Assembly: GCF_963677075.1 (NCBI RefSeq)
Contig: NZ_OY781873.1
Coordinates: forward strand, 1 to 64,000
DNA from: an uncultured Sphaerochaeta sp.
GTDB lineage: Bacteria > Spirochaetota > Spirochaetia > Sphaerochaetales > Sphaerochaetaceae
Reading direction: 5' to 3'
Length of the DNA stretch: 64,000 nucleotides
Below the pieces are notes generated by a model that saw only the letters and a program-made list of their open reading frames with translations, did no database searches and was not told the origin of the DNA. Every line of letters starts with the position of its first letter. Position 1 is the first letter of the stretch. Positions 9,638-18,731 of the stretch are shown here, piece by piece. The position numbers and the translations under genes were made by a program.

Positions 9638-11679
9638 ATGAACAGAATATCACAATGTTCACGTTGGCTTTGGATTCCCCTTCTATGTTGCTGCATGTGT
9701 TTTACTTTTGGGGGATGCAAAGAAGAGAGCGCAGGTCGCTCCTCCTTGCATGTAAGCATGGAGAGGCAATCTGGAACTGAGAAGACCTTGTTGCCAAATG
9801 ACACTCCCCTGGAAGTGTCTCGCTACGTAGTGGAAGGTACAGGACCCCAGGATACCACCTTCAGCGTCATGTCCAACACCAGTACCGTCGATGTCGATGG
9901 TCTCTTGATCGGCACCTGGGACATAACAGCCGTGGGAAGGAACGACCAAGGAGTCGATCTTGTCACAGGTTCTGTTTCAGTCAACCTATCAAAGGACCCA
10001 TTGGAGACAGTGATCAAACTGGACGCGCTCAGTGGCAACGGTATGATGGACATTCACCTGGGATGGGATGCGAGTAAGATCAACAGTCCCAGCCTCGAGG
10101 TATGGCTTACCGACCCACAGGGAACCATTACATCGCTTACTCCAACTACGAACAACATGGAGAACGGCTCTGTTGTTTTCACCGGCTCCTATCCTGCAGG
10201 GTCCTACTTGCTGAGGGCTAAGCTGTACAGTGGGACAAGGTCGGTCGCTGGTTGTGCAGAAGTAATCCGGATAGTGGGAAATAAGACCACCGAGGGTGCT
10301 ATCGAACTGACATTGGATAAGTATGCGGATATTCCAGCAACCATCACCTTGGTAGACAACCTGGGGGTACCCGTTGAGTGCAGCATCCAAGGGATCAGTG
10401 AAGTCATGGAGGCACAAGTTCCGGCAACTGCAACACTCTCTGCCCAAGAGGCAACAGACCTGGAGGTGAGCTGGTATCTGGACGGAGAGGAAATCAGCAA
10501 TGCGCTCTCCTGTGCATTCACACCTGAGAGTGGACAACATCGCTTGGATGTCATTGCAAAAGGAGCACTCCTGGCTAGTACTGGGTCGGCCAGCATCACT
10601 TTCAAAGCCGCTGTCGAGGGAACCGCGGGGGTTCCTAAACTCGTCGGGATGGTAGAGGACACTACCGATGGCTTGTATGTCGGGAAGAATGCACATGTGG
10701 CATTCCTGCCTGATGGAAAGTTGGTGCTGGCCAGCAACCAACATCAGACCATCCAGGTCTGTAGGATTGTCCGTGATACCCTGGAGGTGGTCAACACCTA
10801 TACCACAACTGATGGCTTCAACGCAGTACAGGTAACCGATATATATGTCGATCCACTCACAAAACTTGTTGCCATTGCAGATGCAAGCATTCCGAGCCTA
10901 AGCGTCTATTTCTATGATTCAAAAAACGCAACGCTCACTAAACAGTTTGAACGGAAGCAATACCTATTTCAAGAACAAGCAGTTCAAGCAAAACCTTCAC
11001 AAGCCTGCATCAATTAAGCAAGGAGGCAAGCACAGGAATTCTCTATGGCCTGATACCTGATGCTTCGCATGTGGTACAGACAAACCTGTATGCACAAACC
11101 CCTGAGAGTGCTGACCCTGGAGAGTATATCTGGTGGTTCTCCAACCCGCCTGTCTTTGACGCCTTGGCAATCTCAGAAGGATCACAGAGTGCAGCTTTGG
11201 CAGACACGGACACTGGATTTCTCAAACTCTGCCGGAAGAACGCCATGGATGATCTGTTTGCACAGGACCAGCATTTCCAGAGTAGCGACACCCCGTACCT
11301 GGACAATATTGGTTCCCTTCACTTCATCAACGATGATCAGCTCATCTATGCAACGGATAACGATATTGGGAGGTTTGCCTATGCAAGTAATGCATGGACC
11401 CAGAAGGAGGTGTATACCTCCTCCCAGAATGATATCGGGGTAATGGAAGGAATCTCTCAACTCCTCTCAAACAAGGATGACACCATGCTCTACGTACTTG
11501 CAAAAAACAGCAAGAATGTTGTTTCTTTCTCTGTTGATGGGTTCGGGAGACCGCTCTTCCTGGAGAATAGTTCCCTCGGTGATTATGCTCCTGCTAGAAT
11601 GACACTCTCTCCCAGTGAAGAACACCTGGCGATTGTCTCTGACATGAATGATTCACTGATTCTGTGTGCCATTCCCTAA
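9638..11679 (+). pseudogene. Large lipoprotein with propeller-like C-terminus, split by a frameshift
   Basis: The ATG at 9638 has GGAGG upstream and begins a signal peptide with lipobox FGGC. The first frame continues for ~460 codons to a stop at 11015-11017. A second frame, open from 10951 and lacking a convincing start, continues to 11679 with similar composition. Going from one to the other needs a one-base loss (or two-base gain) between about 10951 and 11017. The first part has Ig-like repeats; the later part (VAFLPDGKLVLASN, SPSEEHLAIVSDMND) looks like beta-propeller blades continuing across the break. Either a pseudogene or a sequencing error. Function unknown, probably surface-exposed. 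Confidence 0.75.
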
Positions 11680-11707
11680 CTTTCGGTATTGTGCTTTTTA
11701 ACACATT

Positions 11708-11769
11708 GAGACCCGGATAACCCGGGTCTCTCTTATAATAAGGATGCCCGGCCTGTCGGGGGCCGGGCA
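11708..11769. terminator. Two strong hairpins between convergent units
   Basis: GAGACCCGG (11708-11716) pairs with CCGGGTCTC (11722-11730), and TGCCCGGCC (11745-11753) pairs with GGCCGGGCA (11761-11769). Both are perfect 9-bp stems between the lipoprotein gene and the hydrogenase operon end. T-tracts are weak on both sides, so they act as a bidirectional terminator only by position. Confidence 0.6.
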
Positions 11770-11789
11770 AATTGGATACTGGCCAACTA

Positions 11790-13538
11790 TCAGGCCTTGT
11801 AAACAGGAATCTCCTGATAGGTGGTATGTAATAGATGATGAGACTTTTTGCTGAGCGGTTTGTCCAGGAACTCCTCGTACAGCTGCTTGATCGATTCGTT
11901 CTCGTGGGAACGTCTGACCTTGCTCTGCTTGTCATCCGCATAGAGACCTTCACTCCGTATCAAACGAAGTTCATCGTTTGCTCCATAGGGTTGACCACCA
12001 CCGGCGATACAACCACCACGGCAAGCCATTACCTCGATGAACTCATACGGAGCCTGCTTGCCCGCTGCCCGGGCAGCTCTTACCTCATCCAGTACTTCAG
12101 CAACATGGGACAGGCCATGAACTACAGCAACTCGGACCGGGGTCCCATCGAAGTCAACTGTTCCTTTCTTGATCTCACTCAATCCACGAACTGCTTCAAC
12201 CTCGACATTCTCGAGCTCTTTTCCAGTAACTACATGGTAGGCGGTACGTACCGCAGCTTCCATGACACCACCGGTTGCACCGAAGATGGTACCGGCTCCA
12301 GAGTATTCACCAACTGGATTGTCTGCTTCCTCATCCTCAAGATGGAGGAAATCAATACCGGTTGCCTTGATCAGGCGGGCAAACTCACGGGTGGTGAGCA
12401 CAAGATCCACATCCTGGTAACCACTGGAGCGCATGCTCTCATCGCGGTATGCCTCATACTTCTTGGCGGTACACGGCATGATTGCAACAGTGAACATCTT
12501 CGCTGGATCCATATTCTGCTTCTCAGCGGTATAGGTCTTCTCAATCGCTCCGACCATCTGCATCGGGCTCTTTGCACTGGAAACCATATCCAAAAGATCC
12601 GGATAATACTTCTCGACGTAATCAACCCAAGCAGGACAGCAAGAGGTGAACTGAGGAAGGGCTCCTCCCTTGGTCAGACGGTGCACCAATTCGCTTCCCT
12701 CTTCCATGATGGTAAGGTCGGCACCGAAGTTGGTGTCATGCACTGCTGCAACGCCAAGTCTGCGAAGAGCGGCATAAATCTTACCGGTTGTGACCGTGCC
12801 AGCAGGAAGTCCGAAGGACTCAGAAAGTCCTACGCGGATTGATGGAGCAATCTGGACAACTACCTGCTTTTCAGGATCTGCGACTGCTTCCTGGAAGGTT
12901 GCAATCTCATCCTTCTCATAGATGGCTCCAACGGGGCAGTGGGCAGCACACTGGCCACAGCGGACACAGGGGCTGTCCTCAAGCTGCAACATTGCAGCTG
13001 GTGCCATGTAGGTACCATCACCACGACCGATGAACTCAAGCGCAAAGACACCCTGCAGGTCCTGACAGACCTGGACACAGCGTCCACACTTGATGCACTT
13101 CTCAGGGTCAATCACGATGGAAGCAGAGGATGTATCTTTTGGCCGATCACTCAAGCGTACCTCAAAGGGCTGCTCACGAATACCGAACTCAGCTGCCAAG
13201 GTCTGCAGCTCACACTCTCCGTTACGGATACAGGTGAGACAGCTTGATGGGTGGGTGCTGAGGATCATCTCCAAGATGGTCTTCCGTACCTGGAACAGCT
13301 CCTGGTCGTGGGTGATGATGCTCATATTCTCTGCAACAGGGGCAGCGCAAGCTCTGAGGATCTTTGCACTTCCCTCCTGCTTCACGATACACAGACCACA
13401 TGAGCCAAATGGCTTGAGGTCATCATGGTAGCAGAGGGTTGGGATGTTCACCCCAGCCTTCCGGGCTGCAAGCAATATAGTGGTCCCCGCTTCAACCTCT
13501 ACGGGAATGCCGTTTATCTTTACATGTACGATACTCAA
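11790..13538 (-). CDS. hndD: [FeFe] hydrogenase catalytic subunit
   Basis: Catalytic subunit of a cytoplasmic NAD(P)-linked [FeFe] hydrogenase, 582 residues. Order: N-terminal [2Fe-2S] domain (cysteines in PTLCYHDD, SCGLC), His-ligated [4Fe-4S] domain (HPSSCLTC...GEC, ~95-110), two [4Fe-4S] ferredoxin motifs (CIKCGRCVQVC, CVRCGQCAAHC), then the H-cluster domain. All three signatures are intact: TSCCPAW, MPCTAKKYE and MACRGGCIAGGGQP. A ~65-residue C-terminal extension carries the small-subunit-like region. Last gene of the operon, 21 bases after hndC. The full set predicts electron exchange between NAD(P)H, possibly with ferredoxin, and protons. Confidence 0.96.
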   Translation of the reverse strand: MSIVHVKINGIPVEVEAGTTILLAARKAGVNIPTLCYHDDLKPFGSCGLCIVKQEGSAKILRACAAPVAENMSIITHDQELFQVRKTILEMILSTHPSSCLTCIRNGECELQTLAAEFGIREQPFEVRLSDRPKDTSSASIVIDPEKCIKCGRCVQVCQDLQGVFALEFIGRGDGTYMAPAAMLQLEDSPCVRCGQCAAHCPVGAIYEKDEIATFQEAVADPEKQVVVQIAPSIRVGLSESFGLPAGTVTTGKIYAALRRLGVAAVHDTNFGADLTIMEEGSELVHRLTKGGALPQFTSCCPAWVDYVEKYYPDLLDMVSSAKSPMQMVGAIEKTYTAEKQNMDPAKMFTVAIMPCTAKKYEAYRDESMRSSGYQDVDLVLTTREFARLIKATGIDFLHLEDEEADNPVGEYSGAGTIFGATGGVMEAAVRTAYHVVTGKELENVEVEAVRGLSEIKKGTVDFDGTPVRVAVVHGLSHVAEVLDEVRAARAAGKQAPYEFIEVMACRGGCIAGGGQPYGANDELRLIRSEGLYADDKQSKVRRSHENESIKQLYEEFLDKPLSKKSHHLLHTTYQEIPVYKA

Positions 13539-13559
13539 TTGATTCCTCCTAACCTGATC

Positions 13560-15347
13560 CTAGTGGATTTCAACGGCGCCGAACTTACAAGTTTCCATAC
13601 ATACACCACACTTGATACAGATGGACTGGTCAATGATGTGAACTTGCTTTCTTTCGCCAGAGATTGCTGCGACCGGACACTTTCGTGCACAAGCCGTACA
13701 ACCGATACATTTCTCGGGATTGATCGAGTACCTGACCAATTTCTTACAGGTACCACTGGGACAGCTCTTGTCCACAATGTGGGCCACGTACTCGTCCTTG
13801 AAATGCTTGATCGTAGATAGGACCGGATTGGGAGCAGTCTGCCCCAAAGCACACAAGGAACCTTTTCTCATTGCTTCCCCGATAGTCTCAAGCGTATCCA
13901 GATCCTGAAGGGTACCATTTCCGGAAGTGATTTTCTCCAGGATGTTGGTCAGGGACCGGCCACCGATTCTACAAGGTGCGCATTTTCCACAGGATTCATC
14001 GACAGTGAAGTTCAGGTAGAACTTTGCAACGTCAACAATACAGTCATCCTCATCCATGACGATCATACCACCACTTCCCATCATGGAACCAATCCTGACC
14101 AAGGAACCGAAATCGATCGGGGTATCCAAGTCAGCATCGGTGATAACACCACCTGAAGGACCACCAGTCTGAACAGCCTTGAACTTCTTGTCATTGGCAA
14201 TTCCTCCACCGATGTCGTATACGATCTCACGGAGGGTTGTACCCATCGGGACCTCTACCAGACCAGAGTTGCGAATCTTACCGGTGAGGGCAAATACCTT
14301 GGTTCCCCTGCTGTCAGGAGTACCGATCTTGCTGAACCAGTTGCCACCCTTGGTGATGATGACGGGAATATTAGCCCAGGTCTCAACATTGTTGATGACT
14401 GTCGGCTTGCCCCACAGACCTTTTACAGCAGGGAATGGAGGACGAGGTTGCGGCATACCGCGCTTGCCTTCAATGGACTGCAAGAGGGCAGTCTCTTCAC
14501 CACAGACAAATGCACCTGCTCCGAGGCGGATCTCAATATCGAAATCAAAACCACTTCCCAGGATATTCTGTCCAAGGAGGCCGTATTCACGGGCCTGCTG
14601 CATGGCAATCTCAAGACGATGGATAGCCAAGGGGTACTCTGCACGGATGTAAATAAAACCTCTGGTAGCTCCAATTGCCTTACCACAGATGGTCATTGCT
14701 TCAAGTACGCTGTGCGGATCACCTTCGAGCGTTGATCGGTCCATATAGGCACCCGGGTCCCCTTCATCAGCATTACAGACAACATATTTGGTATCGTTTT
14801 CTGCCTGACGGGAGAAGTTCCACTTCATCCATGTGGGGAAGCCAGCACCACCTCTACCGCGAAGACCAGCGGTCTTCAGTTCCTCGATGATGTCCTCACT
14901 GGTCATCTCAAAGAGAGCCTTCTCCAAGCCCTGATACCCTTCACGGGCGATATATTCGTCGATATTTTCTGGATCAATGAATCCACAGTTACGAAGTACA
15001 ATCCTGAACTGTTTCTGGTAGAATTTGATATCCTCTACCTTCGCATTCTTTCGGCTTGCTTCTTTGTCATACAACAGCCGGGAGACTTCACGGCCCTTGA
15101 TGATGTGCTCACTGATAAGCTCTTTTGCATCTTCGGGTTTTACTTTCACGTAGAAGGAGTCTTCTGGCAGGATCTTTACAATCGGTCCCTGCTCACAAAA
15201 ACCGAAACATCCGGTCTTTACAATCTGTACCTCGTCAGCAACTCCCTGAGCCTTGCACTCCTCTAAGAGGTTCTGGTAAATCTGGTCCGCGCGGCTCGAT
15301 TCACACGCTGTTCCTCCACAGACCAAAATGTAGTTTCTGAACGCCAT
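13560..15347 (-). CDS. hndC: Hydrogenase flavoprotein subunit, NuoF-like
   Basis: NAD(P)H/FMN-binding electron-transfer subunit, 595 residues. An N-terminal thioredoxin-like [2Fe-2S] domain (CGGTACESS, KTGCFGFCEQGP) precedes the NuoF core with the glycine-rich RGRGGAGFP and GAGAFVCGEETAL motifs. A NuoF-type [4Fe-4S] site follows (ESCGKCAPCRIGG), and the C-terminus has two ferredoxin clusters (CIGCTACARKC, CIKCGVCMETC). This is the usual architecture of HndC/HydB. Its start overlaps the hndB stop by one base (TAATG), so synthesis is coupled. Confidence 0.96.
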   Translation of the reverse strand: MAFRNYILVCGGTACESSRADQIYQNLLEECKAQGVADEVQIVKTGCFGFCEQGPIVKILPEDSFYVKVKPEDAKELISEHIIKGREVSRLLYDKEASRKNAKVEDIKFYQKQFRIVLRNCGFIDPENIDEYIAREGYQGLEKALFEMTSEDIIEELKTAGLRGRGGAGFPTWMKWNFSRQAENDTKYVVCNADEGDPGAYMDRSTLEGDPHSVLEAMTICGKAIGATRGFIYIRAEYPLAIHRLEIAMQQAREYGLLGQNILGSGFDFDIEIRLGAGAFVCGEETALLQSIEGKRGMPQPRPPFPAVKGLWGKPTVINNVETWANIPVIITKGGNWFSKIGTPDSRGTKVFALTGKIRNSGLVEVPMGTTLREIVYDIGGGIANDKKFKAVQTGGPSGGVITDADLDTPIDFGSLVRIGSMMGSGGMIVMDEDDCIVDVAKFYLNFTVDESCGKCAPCRIGGRSLTNILEKITSGNGTLQDLDTLETIGEAMRKGSLCALGQTAPNPVLSTIKHFKDEYVAHIVDKSCPSGTCKKLVRYSINPEKCIGCTACARKCPVAAISGERKQVHIIDQSICIKCGVCMETCKFGAVEIH

Positions 15348-15751
15348 TATTTACCCCCATCCTTCTTGATGATGTCAGCTGCAGGACGATCGAACATATG
15401 GTCGGTTACCAGCTGCTTCCCGATAATATGCTGCTCAACTATCTTGCGTGCCGTCTCTACATCCACCTTTCCATAGATAACATCGGGCATACCGGGAACG
15501 ATGACCTCAATGGTCGGCTCCACATAGCACAGTCCCATGCATCCGGTCTGGGTGACCGAGACATTGTCTATTTTCTTCTCGTCGAGGACTTCAAGAAAGG
15601 TATCAAGTACCGGCTTTGCACCGGCTGCAATACCACAGGTCCCCATGCCAACGATAATACGGGCATCCTTGCCCTCGATATCGCGCTTCTGGATCTCATT
15701 CTGCTTCTTTTCACGGAGCTTTCTCAGCTCTTCAAGTGTCATTTTAGCCAT
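15347..15751 (-). CDS. hndB: Thioredoxin-like [2Fe-2S] hydrogenase subunit
   Basis: A 134-residue [2Fe-2S] ferredoxin-like protein of the HndB type. A charged helical N-terminus (EELRKLREKKQNEIQKRD) leads into the thioredoxin fold with cysteines in GMGTCGIAAG and QTGCMGLC, giving four ligands. The ATG at 15751 is preferred over the GTG two codons earlier because GGAG lies eight bases upstream of it. It sits between the ATPase-like gene (two bases apart) and hndC (overlapping). Probably an electron carrier docking on HndC; this role is inferred from the family. Confidence 0.92.
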   Translation of the reverse strand: MAKMTLEELRKLREKKQNEIQKRDIEGKDARIIVGMGTCGIAAGAKPVLDTFLEVLDEKKIDNVSVTQTGCMGLCYVEPTIEVIVPGMPDVIYGKVDVETARKIVEQHIIGKQLVTDHMFDRPAADIIKKDGGK

Positions 15752-15753
15752 GT

Positions 15754-16374
15754 TCACATCTCCTGTTGTCTGGAAGGTGACGTATTTCTTCTGTGCATAT
15801 CCAGCAAATTCTCTTCGCGGTACTGTTCCAGCTCTTCCTCCTGAGAGGAAAGGTACTGCCTGAGCAGTGCCAATGTACCGCTGGTCTCAAATGGTCCAAG
15901 GACCGCTTCAAGCTCGCTTTTTCGAAGCGTATACCGGTCTCCGCCTTTCCCTGTTTCCAAACTCCGCTCAATCACCAGCTCCCTACAGAGAGGATGGCTG
16001 AGTAGTGCCAGGAAAGTGGAAGCCACATTCCCCATAGGAGGGGCATCTATGTGGTCCAGGCGGAAAGAGAAGGAAACCGTGGTTCCAATCCCCTCTTCCG
16101 ATTGCAGGGCAAAGGTCCCATCGCAGGCATCACATGCCTGAGAGAGAAACGGTAAGCCCAGACCGACCTTTCGCTTCTTGTGCTTCTCCCCATCTGAATA
16201 GAACGGGTCCAGCACACGTCTCTGGATCTCTGCATTCATTCCCTTTCCGTTGTCTCGTATCTCACAGAAAAGCTTGGTCCCCGTCTCAGCGAAGGTGAGT
16301 TCCACCAGGGAACTGCCTGCCTCAAACGAGTTCTGTACGATATCCAACAGATAGTCATCGATGCAGATATGCAT
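15754..16374 (-). CDS. GHKL ATPase-domain protein in hydrogenase operon
   Basis: A 206-residue protein with a histidine-kinase-like ATPase fold but no phospho-acceptor domain. The N box (DIVQNSFEAG), G1 (DNGKGM) and G2 (KVGLGLPFL) motifs are visible, with a later GIGTTVSFSF strand. The ATG at 16374 is chosen because it follows a GGAGAGAGG and gives the conserved start MHICIDDYLLDIVQNS. Such anti-sigma or kinase-like genes are known in clostridial and spirochaete hydrogenase loci, but their role is not established. Here it could regulate or help assemble the complex. The second half (after ~130) is not recognised. Confidence 0.88.
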   Translation of the reverse strand: MHICIDDYLLDIVQNSFEAGSSLVELTFAETGTKLFCEIRDNGKGMNAEIQRRVLDPFYSDGEKHKKRKVGLGLPFLSQACDACDGTFALQSEEGIGTTVSFSFRLDHIDAPPMGNVASTFLALLSHPLCRELVIERSLETGKGGDRYTLRKSELEAVLGPFETSGTLALLRQYLSSQEEELEQYREENLLDMHRRNTSPSRQQEM

Positions 16375-16393
16375 AGAGAGATACCTCTCTCCT

Positions 16394-16867
16394 TTATCTG
16401 AACTTCGCGATAATTCCGGTAATCTGGTCCTTGGTGACCTTACCGAAAACCTCTCCACCAACGGTCATGACCGGGGCAAGCCCACAGCAACCGACACAAC
16501 GCACAGCCTCCAAGGAGAAGATTCCATCTTCTGTTACTGCTCCTACCGGCAAATTCAGTTGCTTATCCAACTCGTCAATGATCGCCTGACCACCCTTGAG
16601 ATAGCAGGCCGTACCCATGCACACCTGAATGTTGTGCTTGCCAGGTTTGGTCAGCTTGAAGAAGTGGTAGAATGTTACGACACCCCAGATGGTTGCCAAA
16701 GGCACATCAAGCAATTCTGCTACCTTATCAGCCGCTTCGCGGGAGATGTAACCATGCTCTTGTTGTACCCTGTGGAGCACCATAATGAGATTACCCTGCT
16801 TGGTTTTCCATTCCTTGATGAATGCTACCAACTCGGGTGAGAACGTGACTTCGTTAATGTCCGACAT
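16394..16867 (-). CDS. hndA: Hydrogenase NuoE-like subunit
   Basis: First gene of the hydrogenase operon, 157 residues. NuoE/24-kDa fold: an N-terminal helical domain (LVAFIKEW, LHRVQQEHGYIS) and a C-terminal thioredoxin-like [2Fe-2S] domain with cysteines in QVCMGTACYLKG and RCVGCCGLAP. The start at 16867 has GGAGG five bases upstream. In HndABCD enzymes this subunit passes electrons alongside the flavin subunit. The leader is shared with divergent rex. Confidence 0.95.
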   Translation of the reverse strand: MSDINEVTFSPELVAFIKEWKTKQGNLIMVLHRVQQEHGYISREAADKVAELLDVPLATIWGVVTFYHFFKLTKPGKHNIQVCMGTACYLKGGQAIIDELDKQLNLPVGAVTEDGIFSLEAVRCVGCCGLAPVMTVGGEVFGKVTKDQITGIIAKFR

Positions 16868-16940
16868 GTAACCTCCAGTACCCAATTTACGTTTTGGTGT
16901 ATCCTAACACTTTTCCAAAGAGTTTGTACATATCTATTTC

Positions 16941-16970
16941 TCTATAAATTCTTTTTTTCAAGGGAGTAAA
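16941..16970 (-). promoter_or_regulatory. Candidate promoter of the hydrogenase operon
   Basis: On the minus strand TTTACT (16970-16965) is followed after 18 bases by TATAGA (16946-16941). This is about 70 bases upstream of hndA. The match is moderate and other AT-rich hexamers exist in this stretch. Confidence 0.4.
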
Positions 16971-16989
16971 GGATTTTAATTGAAGTATA

Positions 16990-17018
16990 TTGACCAATTC
17001 TTCGAGTTAATGTACATT
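16990..17018 (+). promoter_or_regulatory. Candidate rex promoter
   Basis: TTGACC (16990-16995) and TACATT (17013-17018) are 17 bases apart, a good sigma-70 type promoter 27 bases before the rex ATG. The -10 box lies inside the candidate Rex operator. Confidence 0.55.
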
Positions 17019-17027
17019 ATTTCACAT
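17010..17027. promoter_or_regulatory. Candidate Rex operator
   Basis: ATGTACA-TTAT-TTCACAT aligns with the known Rex consensus TTGTGAA-N4-TTCACAA: 6 of 7 bases in the right half and 4 of 7 in the left. It covers the rex -10 region and lies between rex and the hydrogenase operon, where autoregulation and NADH-dependent control would be expected. Confidence 0.55.
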
Positions 17028-17044
17028 AAATAGGAGATTTCACC

Positions 17045-17680
17045 ATGAACAATGACCAGCTGATACGGATCACTCGATACTATCGCTCGCTTAATCGTCT
17101 CAAGACTATCGGACTTGAGAAAGTGTTTGCCCACAACCTTGCCGATGCAGCAGGCGTTTCGGCGGCCATCGTACGTAAAGATTTCTCCCAGCTGGGCATT
17201 CATGGCCAGAAACGCGGCGGGTACGAGATCCACGAGCTGCTCAGAGGTTTGGGTGAGATCCTCGGGAAAGGAGACAGCCAGAACTGCATTATCGTAGGTT
17301 GCGGAAGGATTGGGAAAGCATTGATGCACTACAATGGCTTTGAACCTGATGGTATCAGGATAGTCGCAGGTTTTGACAGCGATCCCTTGGTATACAGCGA
17401 TGCATCCCACCCCGTGCCCATCTACCCCATCAGCAGGATTGATGAGGTTGTCGAGGCACTCGAGGTTACCGCAGGCATTATCACCGTTACTGAGCAGGCT
17501 GCACAGGATAGCTATGAGAGGCTGCTCGCAGCTGGGGTTATGGGAATCCTGAACTTCAGCCCTATCACGCTCAAGGCACAGAAACAGGAAGATGGACGCT
17601 CACCGGTAGTGCATAACATCAACATTGCTCTGGAGCTGGAACAGATTTTCTATGAGTTGAAGTTCCCCAAGAACAGTTGA
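17045..17680 (+). CDS. rex: Redox-sensing transcriptional repressor Rex
   Basis: NADH/NAD+ sensor that represses fermentative genes when NADH is low. 211 residues, normal length. An N-terminal winged helix (residues 1-75; AAGVSAAIVRKDFSQLG is the DNA-recognition part) precedes a Rossmann domain with the dinucleotide motif GCGRIGKAL near residue 85. A C-terminal helix (NIALELEQIFYEL) fits the domain-swapped dimer. AGGAG precedes the ATG. Divergent from the hydrogenase operon, which uses NAD(P)H, so direct control of that operon is the simplest reading. Confidence 0.97.
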   Translation: MNNDQLIRITRYYRSLNRLKTIGLEKVFAHNLADAAGVSAAIVRKDFSQLGIHGQKRGGYEIHELLRGLGEILGKGDSQNCIIVGCGRIGKALMHYNGFEPDGIRIVAGFDSDPLVYSDASHPVPIYPISRIDEVVEALEVTAGIITVTEQAAQDSYERLLAAGVMGILNFSPITLKAQKQEDGRSPVVHNINIALELEQIFYELKFPKNS

Positions 17681-17685
17681 AGCGT

Positions 17686-18714
17686 CTAACGACGAGTAAG
17701 GGTCAGCAAAACCGGGAGGTGGTCGCTGACCCCATTTTTTATCCTGAAATCCCACCCGTATGGGGTACCATCACTCTTCAACAGGGAAGGAAGACCACAG
17801 ATGGAGAACGCATCATACTCCCAACCCAATCCATCAAAGAGATAGCCATTGCCAAGTATCTGGTCATAGCGGTGCCACTGCCCCGTCCAGCAACAACTGC
17901 CTGGAGGAGAGAGGAACTCGTATTGGGAATCTAGATATGGACTATACCATTGTGAGGGACCAACATTGTCCTTTGCACCGGTAACAGCGAGGGAGCCATC
18001 CTGTATGAATTGGTTGCTCAGTGGATATGAGATATCCACCAAGGCGGTCTGTCTTCCCCCAGCATCCCATACAGCATCAGGATTTTCATTGAAGTCCCCG
18101 CAGAGCAGGGTCAGTGTCCCTTCATGGTCCTTTGCAGCCATTGAAAGAGCCCCTGAGAGGGCAATCCGCTTCTCCTCGGTCTCCTCATCCCCTCCAATCC
18201 TGCTCTTGGCATGCAAACCAAAGACCACGACATTTCCCCTGCCGGTCTCAATACTCGCTTCCAGAAACGGCCTGCATCCAGGAGCTGCATGCACCACAGG
18301 ATCTGAGACAGGATGCCTGCTGATGATTGCCACAGCGATAGGGCTACCCTCTCCTTTGCTGACTGCATACCAACGATATCCCTTACGTGAAAGGTGGTGA
18401 TACAAGAGATCATGTACCACATTGGCTCCTTCCACTTCCTGCAGTACGATGATATCAGGCAGTGCAAGGGAACGGTCCAATAGTACATTTGCAAGTGTCT
18501 TGAGTCGAAGACGATAGGAACCTTGATCCCAACTATCCGGGTCTTGGTACTCCTCGTATTCGTTTCCCTCAAGTTTTGCATCAAAGAGGTTCTGCACGTT
18601 ATAGGAGAGCACAGAGAAGGTCTTCTCATCTGGGGAGATCGTTGCATCGCATCCAGAAAACAGGGACAGGGAGATAGTAAGCAATAAGATCATCATCATG
18701 CCCCTTAAGAGCAT
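17686..18714 (-). CDS. Endonuclease/exonuclease/phosphatase-family lipoprotein
   Basis: Secreted lipoprotein with a DNase I-like phosphoesterase fold, 342 residues from the ATG at 18714; nearby in-frame starts at 18699 to 18693 are possible. Lipobox FSGC follows the signal peptide. Catalytic landmarks: SYNVQNLFD, VLQEVEGA, the GLHAKSR segment, CGDFNENPD and the final SDHLPVLLTL, matching the metal, base and histidine positions. Substrate is unknown; nucleic acid or phospholipid head groups are typical. It follows the MFS-HEAT gene by 17 bases and may be co-transcribed with it. Confidence 0.88.
   Translation of the reverse strand: MLLRGMMMILLLTISLSLFSGCDATISPDEKTFSVLSYNVQNLFDAKLEGNEYEEYQDPDSWDQGSYRLRLKTLANVLLDRSLALPDIIVLQEVEGANVVHDLLYHHLSRKGYRWYAVSKGEGSPIAVAIISRHPVSDPVVHAAPGCRPFLEASIETGRGNVVVFGLHAKSRIGGDEETEEKRIALSGALSMAAKDHEGTLTLLCGDFNENPDAVWDAGGRQTALVDISYPLSNQFIQDGSLAVTGAKDNVGPSQWYSPYLDSQYEFLSPPGSCCWTGQWHRYDQILGNGYLFDGLGWEYDAFSICGLPSLLKSDGTPYGWDFRIKNGVSDHLPVLLTLTRR
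17700..17739 (+). terminator. Intrinsic terminator of rex
   Basis: GGGTCAGC (17700-17707) pairs perfectly with GCTGACCC (17725-17732), followed by CATTTTTT. It lies inside the last codons of the convergent gene, so one sequence serves as coding tail and terminator. Confidence 0.85.
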
Positions 18715-18731
18715 GATGTTCCACAACTGCT

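Noticed and set aside
11835..12842. 335-codon open frame antisense to the hydrogenase catalytic subunit
   Set aside because: Complement of a fully conserved gene; composition follows the opposite strand.
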